A stretch of 44,266 nucleotides of DNA from Prevotella sp. (GTDB lineage Bacteria > Bacteroidota > Bacteroidia > Bacteroidales > Bacteroidaceae). The position numbers and the translations under genes were made by a program. The notes under the pieces are model-generated. The model searched no databases. It saw nothing but the letters and a program-made list of their open reading frames with translations, and was not told where the DNA came from. This document shows, piece after piece, positions 16,958 through 25,820 of the stretch; position 1 is the stretch's first letter, and the number at the start of each line of letters is the position of its first letter. The stretch lies in the NCBI GenBank assembly GCA_017443345.1, contig JAFSNR010000031.1, positions 1 through 44,266 of the forward strand, read 5' to 3'.

Positions 16958-17610
16958 GTAGATTCTGTCTCGGAGAGTTTTTGGAGGGCGGCGGATAGTT
17001 GAGACTGGGTGGCGGCGAGTTCTTCGTGGAGGCGATTCAGCTCCTCACGCTGGTTTGTGCGGTAGCCAAGACGGGCTGCCGTCATGCGTTCTTTGATACC
17101 ACCTTCTGTAATGAAGGCTTGTTCTAGATATTTCTCGTATGATACCATCATCTTATCGATAAAGTGGCAAAGTGAGAGCGCTACATTTGCCAGTTCCTCG
17201 TCGTTCCATCGTGGAATAAAGGGCTGGTAGTCTTCCAAACGGTTGTGAGAGCGACAAAATGAGACCATAGAATTGAAACGTGGGTGCGTACTCGTCCAGA
17301 TAGTAAGTCCTCTGGATATGAGATAGTCCTCATAATCTTCGCGTAGTTCCTTGATACTGGAACGTGCTACATTGATTAGATTAATCTCCATCTGGGTAGA
17401 AGTAACACCGTCGGCAGAACCCTCAACAATATTCTGCTTTCCGGAACGTGCAGCTTGTACCATTTGGTCGATGGTACGGTCTCCTCGTAATAGAAAGCGT
17501 TTCGAGAAATTGTAGGTAATCTGATATAAAGCCTTTGACTTCTGATAAAAACGTAGTGCCTCCCAATTGGCTTGGTTGCGAAGGACATTTGATGATTTGA
17601 AATCTTCCAT
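16954..17610 (-). CDS. Four-helix-bundle protein (S23/Avd-like)
   Basis: This 218-aa protein resembles the four-helix-bundle family that includes proteins encoded in 23S rRNA intervening sequences and the Avd accessory proteins of diversity-generating retroelements. Typical features are FYQKSKALYQITYNFSKRF (about 22-40), then RGDRTIDQMVQAARSGKQNI and SIKELREDYEDYL. The C-terminal 50 residues add a predicted coiled coil (EELNRLHEELAATQSQLS). No reverse transcriptase or variable-region repeat is nearby, so a retroelement role is not supported. Function unknown. It has its own promoter, divergent from alaS, and its stop codon lies in a nine-unit CTAG array. Confidence 0.82.
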   Translation of the reverse strand: MEDFKSSNVLRNQANWEALRFYQKSKALYQITYNFSKRFLLRGDRTIDQMVQAARSGKQNIVEGSADGVTSTQMEINLINVARSSIKELREDYEDYLISRGLTIWTSTHPRFNSMVSFCRSHNRLEDYQPFIPRWNDEELANVALSLCHFIDKMMVSYEKYLEQAFITEGGIKERMTAARLGYRTNQREELNRLHEELAATQSQLSAALQKLSETEST

Positions 17611-17641
17611 AGTGCAGATGTCTTAAATGTGTTAACTGCCG

Positions 17642-17673
17642 CAAAGTTACATAGTTTTTTTCTGATAGCCAAA
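17642..17673 (-). promoter_or_regulatory. Promoter of the four-helix-bundle gene
   Basis: On the minus strand TTTG (17670-17673), 20 bp, then TAACTTTG (17642-17649). The predicted start leaves a leader of about 25 nt before ATG 17610. Confidence 0.85.
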
Positions 17674-17688
17674 TGTTTTCTTTAATTT

Positions 17689-17720
17689 TTTGGTTTATTC
17701 ATTGAAATGTTGTAACTTTG
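17689..17720 (+). promoter_or_regulatory. alaS promoter
   Basis: TTTG (17689-17692), 20 bp, then TAACTTTG (17713-17720). Because it overlaps the upstream ATG of the open frame at 17718, the true alaS start must be ATG 17766. The two divergent promoters here lie 16-40 bp apart. Confidence 0.88.
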
Positions 17721-17765
17721 CAGCGTTTTAATAGGAATAATAATCAAGGAATAAGATATAAGACA

Positions 17766-20477
17766 ATGACAGCAAAAGAGATTCGCGACTCGTTTAAGAA
17801 ATTCTTTGAGTCGAAGCAGCATGCCATCGTGCCCTCTGCACCGATGGTGATTAAGGATGACCCCACCCTGATGTTTACTAACGCTGGTATGAACCAGTGG
17901 AAGGATATTATATTAGGTACGCGCGACCCTGAACCGCGACGTCGTGCCGATACCCAGAAGTGTCTCCGTGTCAGCGGAAAGCACAACGACCTCGAGGAAG
18001 TAGGCCACGACACCTATCACCACACGATGTTCGAGATGCTGGGCAACTGGTCGTTTGGCGACTACTTCAAGGAGGGCGCCATCGACATGGCCTGGGAGTA
18101 CCTCGTCGACGTGCTGAAACTGAATCCCGAGGATCTCTACGTAACCGTCTTTGAGGGTTCGCCCGAAGAGAATATCCCCCGTGACGACGAGGCTGCCCAG
18201 TACTGGGCCAAGCACGTGCCTGCCGATCATATCATTAACGGCAACAAGCATGACAACTTCTGGGAGATGGGCGATACGGGTCCCTGTGGTCCCTGTTCTG
18301 AGATCCATGTCGACTCTCGTACACCTGAGCAGCGTGCCGCCAGCGGCATCAGTGGCCGTGACCTGGTGAATAAGGACGATCCCCAGGTCATCGAGATCTG
18401 GAACCTCGTGTTCATGCAGTTCAACCGTAAGGCCGACGGCTCGCTCGAGAAGCTCTCGATGAACGTCATCGATACCGGTATGGGCTTCGAGCGCCTCGTA
18501 CGCATGCTCCAGGGCAAGCATTCCAACTATGATACCGATATCTTCCAGCCGATCATCAAGGCCGAGGAGCAGATTACTGGACTGAAATATACGACGTTTG
18601 AGGAGGAGGCTAGTCAGGCTAGTATAACTAGTGTTGCTAGTCAAACTAGTCAGGCTAGTATCAACGTCGCCATGCGCGTTTGTGCCGACCATCTGCGCGC
18701 CGTGGCCTTCTCCATCGCAGACGGACAGTTGCCCTCGAATGCCAAGGCTGGTTACGTCATCCGTCGCATCTTGCGCCGTGCCGTGCGCTATGCCTATACG
18801 TTCCTGGGACAGAAGGAGGGCTTCCTCTATAAGCTCGTGCCTACCCTCGTCGAGGAGATGGGCGACGCCTTCCCTGAACTGAAGGCTCAGCAACAGCTGA
18901 TTGCGAAGGTGATGAAGGAAGAGGAAGAGTCGTTCCTCCGTACCCTCGATAAGGGTATCGGTATGTTGAACGACGCCATGGACCAGTTGAAAGCTGAGGG
19001 TAAGACCGAACTTGACGGTGTTCAGGCCTTCCGCCTCTTCGATACCTATGGATTCCCCCTCGACTTGACGGAACTGATCTGTCGGGAGAATGGGTTTACA
19101 GTTAACGAGGAGCAGTTCAATGTCGAGATGCAGAAACAGAAGGAGCGTGCCCGTAATGCCGCTGCTGTGGAGAACTCAGACTGGGTAGAGGTTGATAGTA
19201 GTTCTAGTAGTACTAGTCAGGCTAGTAGTTCTAGGGAGCAGCAGTTCGTCGGCTACGACTATACGGAGTACGAGTGTCATATCCTGCGCTATCGCAAGGT
19301 CGTTCAGAAGAAGAATGAGTTCTACGAGCTCGTGCTCGACTATACCCCGTTCTATGGTGAGATGGGAGGTCAGGTGGGTGACCAGGGCGTCATCTGCAAC
19401 GAGGCCGAGACCATCGACATCATCGACTCCAAGCGTGAGAACAACCAGACCGTTCATATCGTGAAGACGCTGCCGAAGGATCCCACAGCCCAGTTCATGG
19501 CCTGTGTCGATACCGACAAGCGCGATGCCTCTGCAGCCAACCACTCGGCTACCCACCTGCTCGACTATGCCCTGAAGCAGGTGCTCGGCGACCATGTCGA
19601 GCAGAAGGGTTCGTTCGTATCGCCTGATACCCTGCGCTTCGACTTCAGCCACTTCGAGAAAGTCAGCGACGAGCAGATCCGTGAGGTCGAGCGTCTGGTG
19701 AACAGCATGATCCGTGAGGATATACCCCTCGACGAGCATCGTGATGTGCCTTTCGAAGAGGCCAAGAAGCTCGGTGCCATCGCCCTCTTCGGCGAGAAGT
19801 ACGGCGACAAGGTGCGCGTGGTTCGTTTCGGTCCCTCGTGTGAGTTCTGTGGTGGTATTCACGCCAAGGCCACGGGTAAGATCGGCTTCTTCAAGATCCT
19901 CTCCGAGAGTTCTGTCGCAGCCGGTATCCGTCGTATCGAGGCCAAGACCGGTAAAGAGTGCGAGGAACTGTTGTATCAGACAGAGGATGCCCTTCGTGCC
20001 GTGAAGGCCTTCTTCAACAATGCGAAGGATCTGCAGGGCGTCATCGCCAAGTATATCGAGGAGCACGACTCTATGAAGAAGGAGATCGAGCAGTTCCAGG
20101 CCCAGCGCGTGCAGGCCCTCTCTCAGGACCTCGTCGGCAAGGCCCGCACCGTCAACGGTGTGACCGTCGTTACGGGTCAGTTCAATATGATGCCCAACGC
20201 CGCGAAGGACCTCGTCTTCAAGGTTCGTGAGCTCGTCCCTGAGAGTCTCGTATGTGTCGTTGGTACCGTCTTCGACGGCAAGCCCCTGCTCAATGTCATG
20301 CTGAGCGACGATATGGTGAAGGACCATGGTCTGAATGCCGGTCAGCTCGTGCGCGAGGCCGCCAAGCTGATGCAAGGCGGTGGTGGTGGTCAGCCCCACT
20401 TCGCCTCTGCCGGTGGTAAGAACCCCGACGGTCTCTCTGCCGCCATCGACAAAGTCGTTGAACTTTGCAATCTGTAA
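17766..20477 (+). CDS. alaS: Alanyl-tRNA synthetase
   Basis: This 903-aa enzyme charges tRNA-Ala. The class II catalytic core is at the N-terminus ([35 protein letters not shown]), followed by the tRNA-recognition part. The editing domain has HSATH (ca. 590) and CEFCGGIHA with Cys and His ligands. The C-Ala domain ends [15 protein letters not shown]. Two low-complexity inserts written by CTAG arrays interrupt conserved sequence: [17 protein letters not shown] just before [18 protein letters not shown], and [13 protein letters not shown] just before [12 protein letters not shown]. Both sit between domains or at loop positions. The start was set by the promoter. The stop is provided by a TGTAAAC array shared with the junction to merR. 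Confidence 0.97.
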   Translation: MTAKEIRDSFKKFFESKQHAIVPSAPMVIKDDPTLMFTNAGMNQWKDIILGTRDPEPRRRADTQKCLRVSGKHNDLEEVGHDTYHHTMFEMLGNWSFGDYFKEGAIDMAWEYLVDVLKLNPEDLYVTVFEGSPEENIPRDDEAAQYWAKHVPADHIINGNKHDNFWEMGDTGPCGPCSEIHVDSRTPEQRAASGISGRDLVNKDDPQVIEIWNLVFMQFNRKADGSLEKLSMNVIDTGMGFERLVRMLQGKHSNYDTDIFQPIIKAEEQITGLKYTTFEEEASQASITSVASQTSQASINVAMRVCADHLRAVAFSIADGQLPSNAKAGYVIRRILRRAVRYAYTFLGQKEGFLYKLVPTLVEEMGDAFPELKAQQQLIAKVMKEEEESFLRTLDKGIGMLNDAMDQLKAEGKTELDGVQAFRLFDTYGFPLDLTELICRENGFTVNEEQFNVEMQKQKERARNAAAVENSDWVEVDSSSSSTSQASSSREQQFVGYDYTEYECHILRYRKVVQKKNEFYELVLDYTPFYGEMGGQVGDQGVICNEAETIDIIDSKRENNQTVHIVKTLPKDPTAQFMACVDTDKRDASAANHSATHLLDYALKQVLGDHVEQKGSFVSPDTLRFDFSHFEKVSDEQIREVERLVNSMIREDIPLDEHRDVPFEEAKKLGAIALFGEKYGDKVRVVRFGPSCEFCGGIHAKATGKIGFFKILSESSVAAGIRRIEAKTGKECEELLYQTEDALRAVKAFFNNAKDLQGVIAKYIEEHDSMKKEIEQFQAQRVQALSQDLVGKARTVNGVTVVTGQFNMMPNAAKDLVFKVRELVPESLVCVVGTVFDGKPLLNVMLSDDMVKDHGLNAGQLVREAAKLMQGGGGGQPHFASAGGKNPDGLSAAIDKVVELCNL
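18610..18658. repeat. CTAG 9-bp array I, in frame in alaS
   Basis: CTAG lies at 18610, 18619, 18628, 18637, 18646 and 18655. It is read as (A/T)-S-x, inserting about 17 residues before the conserved [10 protein letters not shown] segment. Confidence 0.96.
19204..19234. repeat. CTAG 9-bp array J, in frame in alaS
   Basis: CTAG lies at 19204, 19213, 19222 and 19231. An in-phase ATAG at 19195 looks like a decayed unit. It encodes a Ser-rich linker before the editing half of AlaRS. Confidence 0.95.
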
Positions 20478-20486
20478 ACTGTAAAC
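20473..20486 (+). repeat. TGTAAAC heptads at the alaS-merR junction
   Basis: Two perfect TGTAAAC units lie here. The alaS stop TAA (20475-20477) is inside the first one, and the merR ATG follows 9 bp after the second. Confidence 0.8.
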
Positions 20487-20495
20487 ATAGAGGAT

Positions 20496-20846
20496 ATGGC
20501 ACTGAATTTGGACAAGAATCTGAAGCTCTACTACAGCATCAAGGAAGTGGCAGAGATGTTTGATCTCAACGAGAGTACGCTCCGTTATTGGGAGCGCGAG
20601 TTTCCCTTTCTGAGGCCGAAGACCACCGGCTCGGCCAAGATCCGCCAGTATCAGGAAAAGGATATTGAGCAGATCCGTTTGATCAACAACCTCGTGAAGG
20701 TTCGCGGCTTCAAGATAGCCGCAGCTCGAAAGATTCTGACGCAGAACAAAAAAGGCGTCGACAAACGTGCCGATGTCCTCGAACGTCTCATCAACGTCCG
20801 TACAGAGTTACAGGCCCTTAAAAAGCAGTTGGATTATTTGCAATAA
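20496..20846 (+). CDS. MerR-family HTH regulator
   Basis: This 116-aa protein has an N-terminal MerR winged helix (YYSIKEVAEMFDLNESTLRY, then WEREFPFLRPKTTGSAKIRQ) and a C-terminal coiled coil (RTELQALKKQLDYLQ). It has no metal- or drug-binding domain, so the effector is unknown. In Bacteroidota this short type commonly sits near housekeeping genes. It starts 18 bp after alaS and is likely cotranscribed. AGAGGAT before the ATG is a modest Shine-Dalgarno match. A large inverted repeat lies directly downstream. Confidence 0.88.
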   Translation: MALNLDKNLKLYYSIKEVAEMFDLNESTLRYWEREFPFLRPKTTGSAKIRQYQEKDIEQIRLINNLVKVRGFKIAAARKILTQNKKGVDKRADVLERLINVRTELQALKKQLDYLQ

Positions 20847-20865
20847 AACAAGATATATATTTTCT

Positions 20866-20958
20866 TATAGTAAAACAACTTGTTTTGGTATCGTTTAGAT
20901 AGTCTTTATCTTGTGAAGAAGCTATCTCTTTAAGACCAAAACAAGTTGTTTTGCTATT
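20866..20958. repeat. Long imperfect inverted repeat between convergent genes
   Basis: Two 37-nt arms (20866-20902, 20922-20958) are separated by 19 nt. An 18-nt core (AAAACAACTTGTTTTGGT) is perfectly repeated in inverse. The outer ends (ATAG / CTAT) also match, and the inner parts are partly paired. It sits between merR (+) and the pectinesterase gene (-). It may be a bidirectional terminator, an RNA hairpin, or a small mobile-element remnant. Confidence 0.85.
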
Positions 20959-20972
20959 ATAAAGATATCATG

Positions 20973-21956
20973 TTACTTAGGCAACCATGTCGTATCGTGA
21001 TTGAAAACCACTTCCGGTGTGATGAGAGATGCCTCTTTCTTTGAGAGTTGGCGGCTCCAGGGGACGCGTTCTGTCGTGCGAGCGCCTTCGCCACGGTTGT
21101 TGTATTCGAGATAGCGGGCGGTTTGTTCGCGATGCTGCTCCCAGTGGTGCCAGCCTTCGGGACGGATATGGCCGCCGAGGTCGCAGTTCATGAAGAGGGT
21201 GTAGCCATAGTCGCGCCAAGGACGGCCGAGGTAGACCTGCGTGGCTTCACCGTTGGAGATGAGACGGCAGTTGTTGAAGACGTAGCCATAGGGCTGATCC
21301 TTGGGGGTGGAGGCAGCCGTCACGTAGGAGTTGACGAGGCTCTCGATGGTGCAGCCTTCGAACCACGCCGTGGAAGGACCGAAGATAAAATCGGTGGTGC
21401 CACAGATGTAGCAGTCCTTGAAGAAGAGACGGGTGGCAGCCATGCCTGTGTAGACAGTGTCCTGATGGCCGATAAAACGGCAGTTGACGAACACGAGACG
21501 GTCGCCTTCGGTATGGAGGGCCACGGCCTGACCCAGACGGGCCGAGTTGTTCTCGATGGTGATGTTCTTCAGCGTGATGTCATTGCCCTCAATCTTCAGC
21601 GTGTAGGTACGGAAGGTGCCCATGGGCTGTAGGCGTGGGGCAGCTGTGCCGAGGAGGACCTTCACGTTGGCATGGTCGTCGTAGGTGATGATGGTCTTCT
21701 CGACACTCTCGCCGCAGATCTCGATGTTCTGTAGCCACTGGGGGATGATGAGTTTCTCCTTGTAGGTGCCGTTCTTGACGAAGATGACCTTGTGGTAGTC
21801 CATGAATGCGCGACAGACTTCAATGGCTTCGTCGACGGTTCGGAACTCGCCTGTGCCGTCGCGAGCTACGACAATCGTATCGGGATTGTCGTACTTGCCA
21901 GCAGCCTGGGCTGCGACAGAAATAAAAAGAGCGATTAGTACTAGTAGTTGTTTCAT
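20973..21956 (-). CDS. Pectinesterase, CE8 family
   Basis: This 327-aa enzyme would remove methyl groups from pectin. It has the signal peptide MKQLLVLIALFISVAAQAAG. The right-handed beta-helix motifs of CE8 are in order: GTYKEKL, QAVALHTEGD, FIGHQDTVYT (Gln and catalytic Asp), ICGTTDFIFG (second Asp) and YLGRPWRDYG (Arg). All expected active-site residues are present. The gene lies 9 bp downstream of spoT on the same strand and is not linked to other pectin genes here. A single CTAG lies in its signal-peptide region but does not form an array. Confidence 0.95.
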   Translation of the reverse strand: MKQLLVLIALFISVAAQAAGKYDNPDTIVVARDGTGEFRTVDEAIEVCRAFMDYHKVIFVKNGTYKEKLIIPQWLQNIEICGESVEKTIITYDDHANVKVLLGTAAPRLQPMGTFRTYTLKIEGNDITLKNITIENNSARLGQAVALHTEGDRLVFVNCRFIGHQDTVYTGMAATRLFFKDCYICGTTDFIFGPSTAWFEGCTIESLVNSYVTAASTPKDQPYGYVFNNCRLISNGEATQVYLGRPWRDYGYTLFMNCDLGGHIRPEGWHHWEQHREQTARYLEYNNRGEGARTTERVPWSRQLSKKEASLITPEVVFNHDTTWLPK

Positions 21957-21965
21957 ATGGATTTG

Positions 21966-24230
21966 TTACATAATTTGTGTGACTTCTTTGAGGTCGGGGA
22001 TGTTCTTGAGGTGATCGACAATGGTCTTGACGTCCTCGCGGTCGTGGACACGGATCTCGATGCTGCCGTCGAAGATACCCTCCTCGCAGGTGATGATGAC
22101 CTTGTGGATGTTGACGTTCATCTGAGAGGAGATGACCTGCGTGATCTCGTTGAGCATGCCCAGACGGTCGATGCCGCCGATGCGGATGGTGGCGTCGAAA
22201 TAGAGCTTCTTGTGCATGTCCCACTTGATGTCGAGGATGCGGTTGCCATAGCTCGACTTCAGCTTTGCTGCCACAGGACAGGTGCGTTTGTGGATCTCTA
22301 TCTGATTCTTGTTGTTGATATAGCCGAGGGCGTCGTCGCCAGGGATGGGGTGACAGCAGCCGACGAACTTATACTGGTTGATATTGTCCTCAGAGATGAA
22401 GATGGGCTTCTTGCGGTTGAACTTCTCGGGTACGACGAAGAGTTCCTGGCGGGTGAAGGTCTCTTTCTTCTTCTTGCCGACAAAGGGGACGTACTTACGC
22501 CAGCCCTGCTCCGTCTCGACCTTGTTCTTGCCCGAGAGTTCGTCGAGGTCCTTCTCGCCTAGGATCACCATTTTCTCGCCCAAGGCTAGGAAGAACTCGG
22601 GATGCTTCGTGTAGCCGTGGAACTCGGCGAGTTGGTCGATGAGCGCCAGACTCGGCTCGTAACCGTTGGTCTTAAGGAAATTGTTGAGCATGTCCTCGCC
22701 AGCGCGTTGCGTCTCGCGGTTGTCGCGTCGAAGGATGGCCTGGATCTTGGCCTTGGCCTTCGCCGTGGAGACGAAGTTGATCCATGCCGCACTGACGTGC
22801 TGGGACTTCGAGGTGAGGATCTCCACCTGGTCGCCACTCTGCAGCTTATAGGAGAGGGGCACGAGCTTGTGGTTCACCTTCGCACCGATACAATGGCTGC
22901 CAAGGAAGGTGTGGATGGAGAAGGCGAAGTCGAGGGCCGTACATCCTGCGGGCATCGTCTTGATCTCGCCCTTCGGCGTGAAGACGAAGATCTCGGAAGC
23001 GAAGAGGTTGAGCTTGATGGTGTCGAGGAAGTCCATGGCGTCGGGCTGGGGGTCGTCGAGGATCTCCTTGATGGTGCGCAGCCACTCGTTGAGTTCGGTC
23101 TCGTCCTCCGTGTATTCCTCTTCGACACCGTCCTTGTATTTCCAGTGGGCTGCAAAGCCCTGCTCGGCCACTTCGTCCATACGGTCGGAGCGTATCTGTA
23201 CCTCTATCCAGCGGCCCTGCTTCGACATGAGCGTCACGTGGAGGGCCTGGTAGCCGTTGGCCTTAGGCTGTGAGAGCCAGTCGCGCAGACGGTCGGGATG
23301 GGACTTGTAGATCTTGGAGATGGCGACGTAGATCTTGAAGCACTCGTTGACCTCCTCCTCACGGTTTTTGGGGGTGAAGATGATGCGGACGGCGAGGATG
23401 TCGTAGATCTCTTCGAACGACACCTGCTTGTTCTGCATCTTGTTCCAGATGGAGTAGGGGCTCTTCACGCGTTCCTTAATCTCATAGGTGATGCCCATCT
23501 CCTTGAGGGCGTCCTCGATGGGACCCGTGAACTGGTTGAAGAGATCGTCGCGCGAGGCTCGTGTAGAGGCGAGCTTCGACTCGATGGCGGCATACTCCTC
23601 AGGGTGCTCGAACTTGAAGCTGAGGTTCTCGAGTTCGGACTTCACCTTGTTGAGTCCAAGTCGGTTAGCCAGGGGTGCGTAGATATAGAGCGTCTCACCT
23701 GCAATCTTATACTGTTTGTTGGCAGGCTGCGACTCGAGGGTACGCATGTTGTGCAGACGATCGCAGATCTTGATGAGGATGACCCGGATATCGTCGCTCA
23801 TGGTGAGCAGCAGCTTCTTGAAGTTCTCAGCCTGGGCTGAGGCCTGCTCACCGAAGATGCCACCCGAGATCTTTGTCAGACCGTCGACAATCTGTGCAAT
23901 CTTCGAACCGAAGATGTTCTCGATGTCTTCTACCGTGTAGTCAGTATCCTCGACGACATCGTGGAGTAGGGCTGAGCAGATACTGGTGGAGCCCAGTCCG
24001 ATCTCTGCACAGGCAATCTGTGCCACGGCGATGGGGTGCATGATATAAGGCTCGCCTGACAGTCGGCGCACGCCTTTGTGTGCCTGACGGGCGAAGTTGA
24101 AGGCCTTCGTGATGAGGTCGACCTTCTTACGGTGGCGTGAATTCTGATAATCTGTAAGCAGCTTTTCAAACGCTGCGGTGATCAGCTTATCATCAGCCTC
24201 TTCCTGTTTGATGAGATCATCTTCTGCCAT
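21966..24230 (-). CDS. Bifunctional (p)ppGpp synthetase/hydrolase
   Basis: This 754-aa RelA/SpoT homologue makes and degrades the alarmone (p)ppGpp. The HD hydrolase domain is intact (HPIAVAQ, ALLHDVVEDTDYT, His90-Asp91). The synthetase domain has RVKSPYSIWNKM and YQALHVT, then EVQIRSDRMDEVAEQG. A TGS domain (IFVFTPKGEIKTMPAG) and a C-terminal ACT domain (about 680-754) follow. With both halves intact it is probably the Rel/SpoT-type bifunctional enzyme. It follows an MltD-like gene in the same direction, separated by a TGTAAAC array. Confidence 0.95.
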   Translation of the reverse strand: MAEDDLIKQEEADDKLITAAFEKLLTDYQNSRHRKKVDLITKAFNFARQAHKGVRRLSGEPYIMHPIAVAQIACAEIGLGSTSICSALLHDVVEDTDYTVEDIENIFGSKIAQIVDGLTKISGGIFGEQASAQAENFKKLLLTMSDDIRVILIKICDRLHNMRTLESQPANKQYKIAGETLYIYAPLANRLGLNKVKSELENLSFKFEHPEEYAAIESKLASTRASRDDLFNQFTGPIEDALKEMGITYEIKERVKSPYSIWNKMQNKQVSFEEIYDILAVRIIFTPKNREEEVNECFKIYVAISKIYKSHPDRLRDWLSQPKANGYQALHVTLMSKQGRWIEVQIRSDRMDEVAEQGFAAHWKYKDGVEEEYTEDETELNEWLRTIKEILDDPQPDAMDFLDTIKLNLFASEIFVFTPKGEIKTMPAGCTALDFAFSIHTFLGSHCIGAKVNHKLVPLSYKLQSGDQVEILTSKSQHVSAAWINFVSTAKAKAKIQAILRRDNRETQRAGEDMLNNFLKTNGYEPSLALIDQLAEFHGYTKHPEFFLALGEKMVILGEKDLDELSGKNKVETEQGWRKYVPFVGKKKKETFTRQELFVVPEKFNRKKPIFISEDNINQYKFVGCCHPIPGDDALGYINNKNQIEIHKRTCPVAAKLKSSYGNRILDIKWDMHKKLYFDATIRIGGIDRLGMLNEITQVISSQMNVNIHKVIITCEEGIFDGSIEIRVHDREDVKTIVDHLKNIPDLKEVTQIM

Positions 24231-24238
24231 TTCTTTTT

Positions 24239-24266
24239 GTTTACTGTTTACTATTTACAGTTTACA
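24239..24266 (-). repeat. TGTAAAC heptad array at the mltD-spoT junction
   Basis: On the minus strand four units (TGTAAAC, TGTAAAT, AGTAAAC, AGTAAAC) follow GTAATCATC. The mltD stop is the TAA of that lead-in, and spoT starts 8 bp after the last unit. Confidence 0.85.
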
Positions 24267-24271
24267 GATGA

Positions 24272-25789
24272 TTACTTGACGCGTAGTTTTTTGCCAGCGA
24301 CGATGTTGTTGTTTTTGAGACCATTCAACTGGCGGAGCTTCTGGACCGTCGTGCCGTTGCGCTTGGCAATCTCGGAGAGAGTCTGGCCCCTCTTGATGGT
24401 CACAGAGCTGCCACCACTGCTGCCACGGCTGCTGCGCGAGGCCGTAGCGCGACGGGCATTACGAGCACTGCGACGGCTGTAGCGACCACTCTTGCGGCTG
24501 TAGCCTGCACGGCCTCTGCTCGAGTAGGTGGGCAGGTCGTCGGCCACGTCGACGATGGCGCGCTTGGTGAGCAGTTCGCTGGCACGGTAGTTATAGACGG
24601 AGTCCTCGAGATCGATGAACTTGCCTGTATCGGCCAGTGGCATGCGGATGGCATAGGGTTTCGTCAGACCAGGAACGACATCGCGACGGAACTCAGGGTT
24701 GAGTGAGCGCAACATGTCGATATCAGAGCCGAGGACACCTGCAATCTGTTCGAGATGGACGTTCTTACGGACGACAACGGTGTCAGTCTGTGCTGGCAGA
24801 CGCGTGTTCATCGGACAGATATTATGATCGCAGTAGTAAGTCATGATGTAATTGGCTGCGATGAAGGCAGGCACGTAGCCACGGGTCTCACGTGGCAGGT
24901 AGGGATAGATGGCCCAGTAGTCCTTGTCCTCCTGTGTGATGGCATCCTCCTGAGTACGTCCCTTGGCAGCGCGATGGCGACGGATGGCCTTGTTGATGTT
25001 CTCAGGACCGCAGTTGTAGGCCGCAATCACGAGGTTCCAGTCGCCGAAGATACGGTAGAGGTCGCGTAACAGACGGGCAGCGGCAAAGGAGGACTTCACC
25101 GGGTCGCGACGCTCGTCGACGAGTGAGTTGATCTCCAGACCATACTGTTTACCCGTAGCCGGCATGAACTGCCAGAGGCCGGCAGCGCCCACGCGAGACA
25201 CGGCCTTCGGATTGAGAGCCGACTCGATGATAGGCAGATACTTCAGTTCCAACGGCACCTGGTAGGCCTCGAGGGCTTCTTCGAAGATCGGTACGTAGAA
25301 GTTGAACGCACCCAGCATATAGCTCACGGAGTAGCGCAGTCGGCCGCTGTAACGGTCGATAAAGCGTTGGACGATGTCGTTATAGGCCATCTCCATCACC
25401 GTCGGGAGGCGTTGCAGTCGCTCGATGTAGACCTCCTTGGGATAGGTGGGGTTCTCGTTCTTCATCTCGCAGTCGCCAGGTGTGCCGAGATAGGTCTTCG
25501 ACATATAGAGATTGAGCAGACTGTCGAGGTCGTAGGTCATGGCCTCAGGGAATTCGATGAGTTCCTCGTTGCCCTCCTTGTCCGTCACGGCAATCTCGTC
25601 CTCGATGGGAACGGTGAAGTCCTTGCTGGCTTCGTCCTCGTCCTCATCTTCTCCATTTTCTTCTCCGTCTACTTCAACTTCTTCTTCTTCGCTCTCGACG
25701 TCGACGTTGGTGTGGTTCACCTGGGCCTGCATCATGCAGTTCCCGGCAAAGAACATCGCGGCGAGGATAAGCAAAAATCTTTTCTTCAT
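24272..25789 (-). CDS. mltD: MltD-like lytic transglycosylase with LysM
   Basis: This is a 505-aa cell-wall enzyme that cleaves peptidoglycan. After a signal peptide comes a strongly acidic segment (VESEEEEVEVDGEENGEDED, about 30-49), which is unusual. The SLT domain has IIESALNPKAVSRVGAAGLW (catalytic Glu in ESALN) with FMPATGKQYG, and AAYNCGPENIN. The C-terminus has a Ser/Arg-rich linker and one LysM (VTIKRGQTLSEIAKRNGTTV). It is upstream of spoT, probably in one operon with the DUF5683-parB-parA genes. It is likely anchored to or acts in the periplasm; no lipobox is visible. Confidence 0.9.
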   Translation of the reverse strand: MKKRFLLILAAMFFAGNCMMQAQVNHTNVDVESEEEEVEVDGEENGEDEDEDEASKDFTVPIEDEIAVTDKEGNEELIEFPEAMTYDLDSLLNLYMSKTYLGTPGDCEMKNENPTYPKEVYIERLQRLPTVMEMAYNDIVQRFIDRYSGRLRYSVSYMLGAFNFYVPIFEEALEAYQVPLELKYLPIIESALNPKAVSRVGAAGLWQFMPATGKQYGLEINSLVDERRDPVKSSFAAARLLRDLYRIFGDWNLVIAAYNCGPENINKAIRRHRAAKGRTQEDAITQEDKDYWAIYPYLPRETRGYVPAFIAANYIMTYYCDHNICPMNTRLPAQTDTVVVRKNVHLEQIAGVLGSDIDMLRSLNPEFRRDVVPGLTKPYAIRMPLADTGKFIDLEDSVYNYRASELLTKRAIVDVADDLPTYSSRGRAGYSRKSGRYSRRSARNARRATASRSSRGSSGGSSVTIKRGQTLSEIAKRNGTTVQKLRQLNGLKNNNIVAGKKLRVK

Positions 25790-25820
25790 TTTCTGTCTTT
25801 GAATCTGTTAGTTTGTTGTC

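Noticed and set aside
16954-17610. Diversity-generating retroelement accessory gene
   Set aside because: There is no reverse transcriptase, template repeat or variable repeat nearby.
21941-21944. A CTAG in the pectinesterase signal-peptide region, and others at 17124, 27504, 29731 and 37406, as further arrays
   Set aside because: They are single CTAGs with no neighbour at 9 bp, so they do not belong to the array family.
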